Shown here in pieces: positions 62,588-64,000 of a stretch of DNA of 64,000 nucleotides (positions within the stretch are counted from its first letter, which is position 1; the number at the start of each line of letters is the position of its first letter). The position numbers and the translations under genes were made by a program. The DNA is from Megalopta genalis (Eukaryota > Arthropoda > Insecta > Hymenoptera > Halictidae): NCBI RefSeq assembly GCF_051020955.1, contig NW_027476861.1, positions 62,001-126,000 on the forward strand, written 5' to 3'. A model generated the notes under the pieces. It made no database searches. It worked only from the letters and a program-made list of their open reading frames with translations, and was not told the origin of the DNA.

Positions 62588-64000
62588 AACAAATGATTCA
62601 GCTTCAAACACTTGGGATATAAGTGATACAGATTCAATTGCTGTCGAAACGAAGCAATTAGCTTCAAATCCATGCGAAACACATGATTTAGCAGCAAATC
62701 AATGCGATGTAGAGGGTTTAGCATCAAATCCATGCGAAACCAAGGATTTAGCTTCAGATACTTGCGATATGAGTGATATAGCATAAAATACATGGGAACA
62801 AACGAGTTAGCCTCAATACCATGCAAAACACATGATTAAGCTACAAATCAATGCTGTGTGGAAGGTTTAGCTTCAAATCCATGCGAAACACATGATTTAG
62901 CTTAAAATTCATGCGATTTAGATGGTTTAGCTTCAAATCCATGCGAAACAAATGATAGAGCTGCAAACACTTGGGATATGGGTGATATAGCTTCAGCTGC
63001 ATGCGAAACAAACGAGTTAGCTTCAAGTCCATGCGATGTAGAAGGTTTAGCTTCAAATCCATGCGAAACAAATGATTTAGTTTCAGATACTTGCGATATA
63101 AGTGATATACCTCCAAATGCAGACGAAACAAACGAGTTAGCTTCAAATCCATGCGAAACAAATGATTTAGCTTCAAACACTTGGGATATAAGTGATATAG
63201 CTTCAAATGCAGACGAAACAAACGAGTTAGTTCAAATCCTTGCGAAAAACATCATTTAGATGCAAAGCAATGCGATGTAGAAGGTTTAGCTTCAAATCCA
63301 TGCGAAACAAATGATTTAGTATCAGATACTTGCGATATAAATGATATAGCTTCAAATGCAGGGGATAGAAACGAATTAGCTTCAAATCCACGTGAAACAC
63401 ATGATTTAGCATCAAATCAATGCGACGTAGAAGGTTTAGCTTCAAATTCATGCGAAACAAATGATTTAGCTTCAAACGCTTGGGATATAAGTGATATAGC
63501 TTCAAATGCAGACGAAACAAATGAGTTAGCTTCACATCCAAGCGAAACACATGATTTAGCATCACGTCAATGCGATGTAGAAGGTTTAGATACAAATCTA
63601 TGCGAAACAAATGATTTAGCATCAAACACTCGGGATATAAGTGATATAGCTTCAAATGCAGACAAATCAAACGAGTTAGCTTCAAAATGCATGCGATACA
63701 CATGATTTAGCTTAAAATCAATGCGAAGTAGAAGGCTGAGCTTCAAATCCATGCGGAACAAATGATTTAGCTTTAAATGCTTGCGATATAAGTGATATAG
63801 ATTCAACTGCAGACGAATCAAACGAGATAGCTTCAACTCAATGCGACACACATGATTAAGCTTCAAATCAATGCGATGTAGAAGGTATAGCTTCAAGTCA
63901 AAGCGAAACACATGATTTAGCACATGAACTTGCGATATAAGTGATATAGCTTCAAATGCAGGGGAAACAAACGAGTTAGCTTCAAATGCATGCAAAACAC
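62588..64000 (+). repeat. Right arm, distal part; array continues past the window
   Basis: Forward monomers, largely duplicates of 57,060-58,731 in rearranged order. 63,567-63,995 corresponds to 57,240-57,668 (offset 6,327). The window ends inside a monomer, so the true array is longer. The same holds at position 1. Confidence 0.88.

Larger units (their letters stand above)
1..64000. repeat. 64-kb satellite array of a 30-bp monomer
   Basis: The entire window is built from diverged 30-bp monomers. Most begin with GCTTCAAAT in the F sense and carry TGCGA near the middle. Five types differ mainly in positions 9-29 and follow each other as a 150-bp unit; at 208, 238, 268, 298 and 328 they read ASNPCETNDL, ASDTCDISDI, ASNAGETNEL, AANPCETHDI and AANQSDVEGL. 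Units of 29 and 31 bp are interspersed. No other sequence class was seen apart from a short spacer near 11.16 kb. Size, continuity and higher-order structure match eukaryotic satellite DNA. The family is not one I recognise. A single giant repetitive protein gene is unlikely because stops and frame changes recur throughout, and many are shared between copies. Confidence 0.95.

Noticed and set aside
1..64000. Numerous open frames of 60-311 codons on both strands
   Set aside because: All are internal to the 30-bp repeat, encode only decapeptide repeats, have no unique ends or recognisable domains, overlap each other in three frames, and are interrupted differently in near-identical copies.
1..64000. 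CRISPR array (regular ~30-bp repeats)
   Set aside because: There are no unique spacers between repeats: monomers abut directly and vary by type, and no cas genes are present.
1..64000. One giant repetitive surface or structural protein gene
   Set aside because: Frame-breaking 29- and 31-bp monomers and in-frame TAA/TGA codons recur every few hundred bases, and polarity inverts twice. Monomer differences mostly change amino acids.
1..64000. tRNA, rRNA or telomeric repeats
   Set aside because: No cloverleaf-like conserved boxes, rRNA motifs or short G-rich telomere repeats were seen on either strand.

Overview
The whole window appears to be one satellite (minisatellite) array. Read by eye on both strands, essentially every base belongs to diverged tandem copies of a 30-bp monomer (64 kb / 30 bp, roughly 2,100 copies). 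Consensus monomers are about 35-40% G+C. I find no tRNA, rRNA, transposase, polymerase, CRISPR array, promoter or any recognisable protein family. This suggests a eukaryotic nuclear genome, such as centromeric, subtelomeric or other heterochromatic satellite. The sequence does not let me name the organism, and I do not recognise the satellite.

Monomer and first-order structure: five monomer types recur in the order A-B-C-D-E, giving a 150-bp higher-order unit; 208-357 is a clean example. In the sense I call 'F', these monomers read ASNPCETNDL, ASDTCDISDI, ASNAGETNEL, ASNPCETHDL and ASNQCDVEGL. Because 30 is a multiple of 3 and the consensus has no stop in three of its six frames (one F frame, two on the opposite strand), the array is full of medium-length open frames of up to 311 codons. 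These are broken by shared stops and by 29- and 31-bp monomers, and I interpret them as by-products of the repeat, not genes.

Layout: 1-11,140 is array in F orientation (left arm). A ~43-bp non-repeat spacer made of nested CATG-centred palindromes follows (11,141-11,183). From there to ~48,143 the array is in the opposite orientation (R block, ~37 kb). At ~48,144-48,153 it switches abruptly back to F without a palindromic spacer, and F continues to 64,000 (right arm). Inside the R block, ~18.87-46.14 kb is a strongly homogenised core of higher-order units of 300, 361, 451 and 661 bp. Nearly all of these carry the same 31-bp marker monomer. The core is flanked by more diverged edges (11.2-18.9 and 46.1-48.1 kb) that share edge-specific monomers with each other.

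Recent history: many near-identical segmental duplications are superimposed, with copy offsets of 540, 781, 900, 961, 1,149, 1,923, 2,495, 5,076, 5,640, 7,870 and ~10,100 bp. The left and right F arms share a ~0.83-kb near-identical segment across the R block, and F-oriented copies of the core unit occur in the right arm. Inversion plus repeated unequal exchange or replication-based amplification inside one ancestral array fits this best. Mis-assembly of such an array remains a live alternative at every duplication edge and at both orientation switches.
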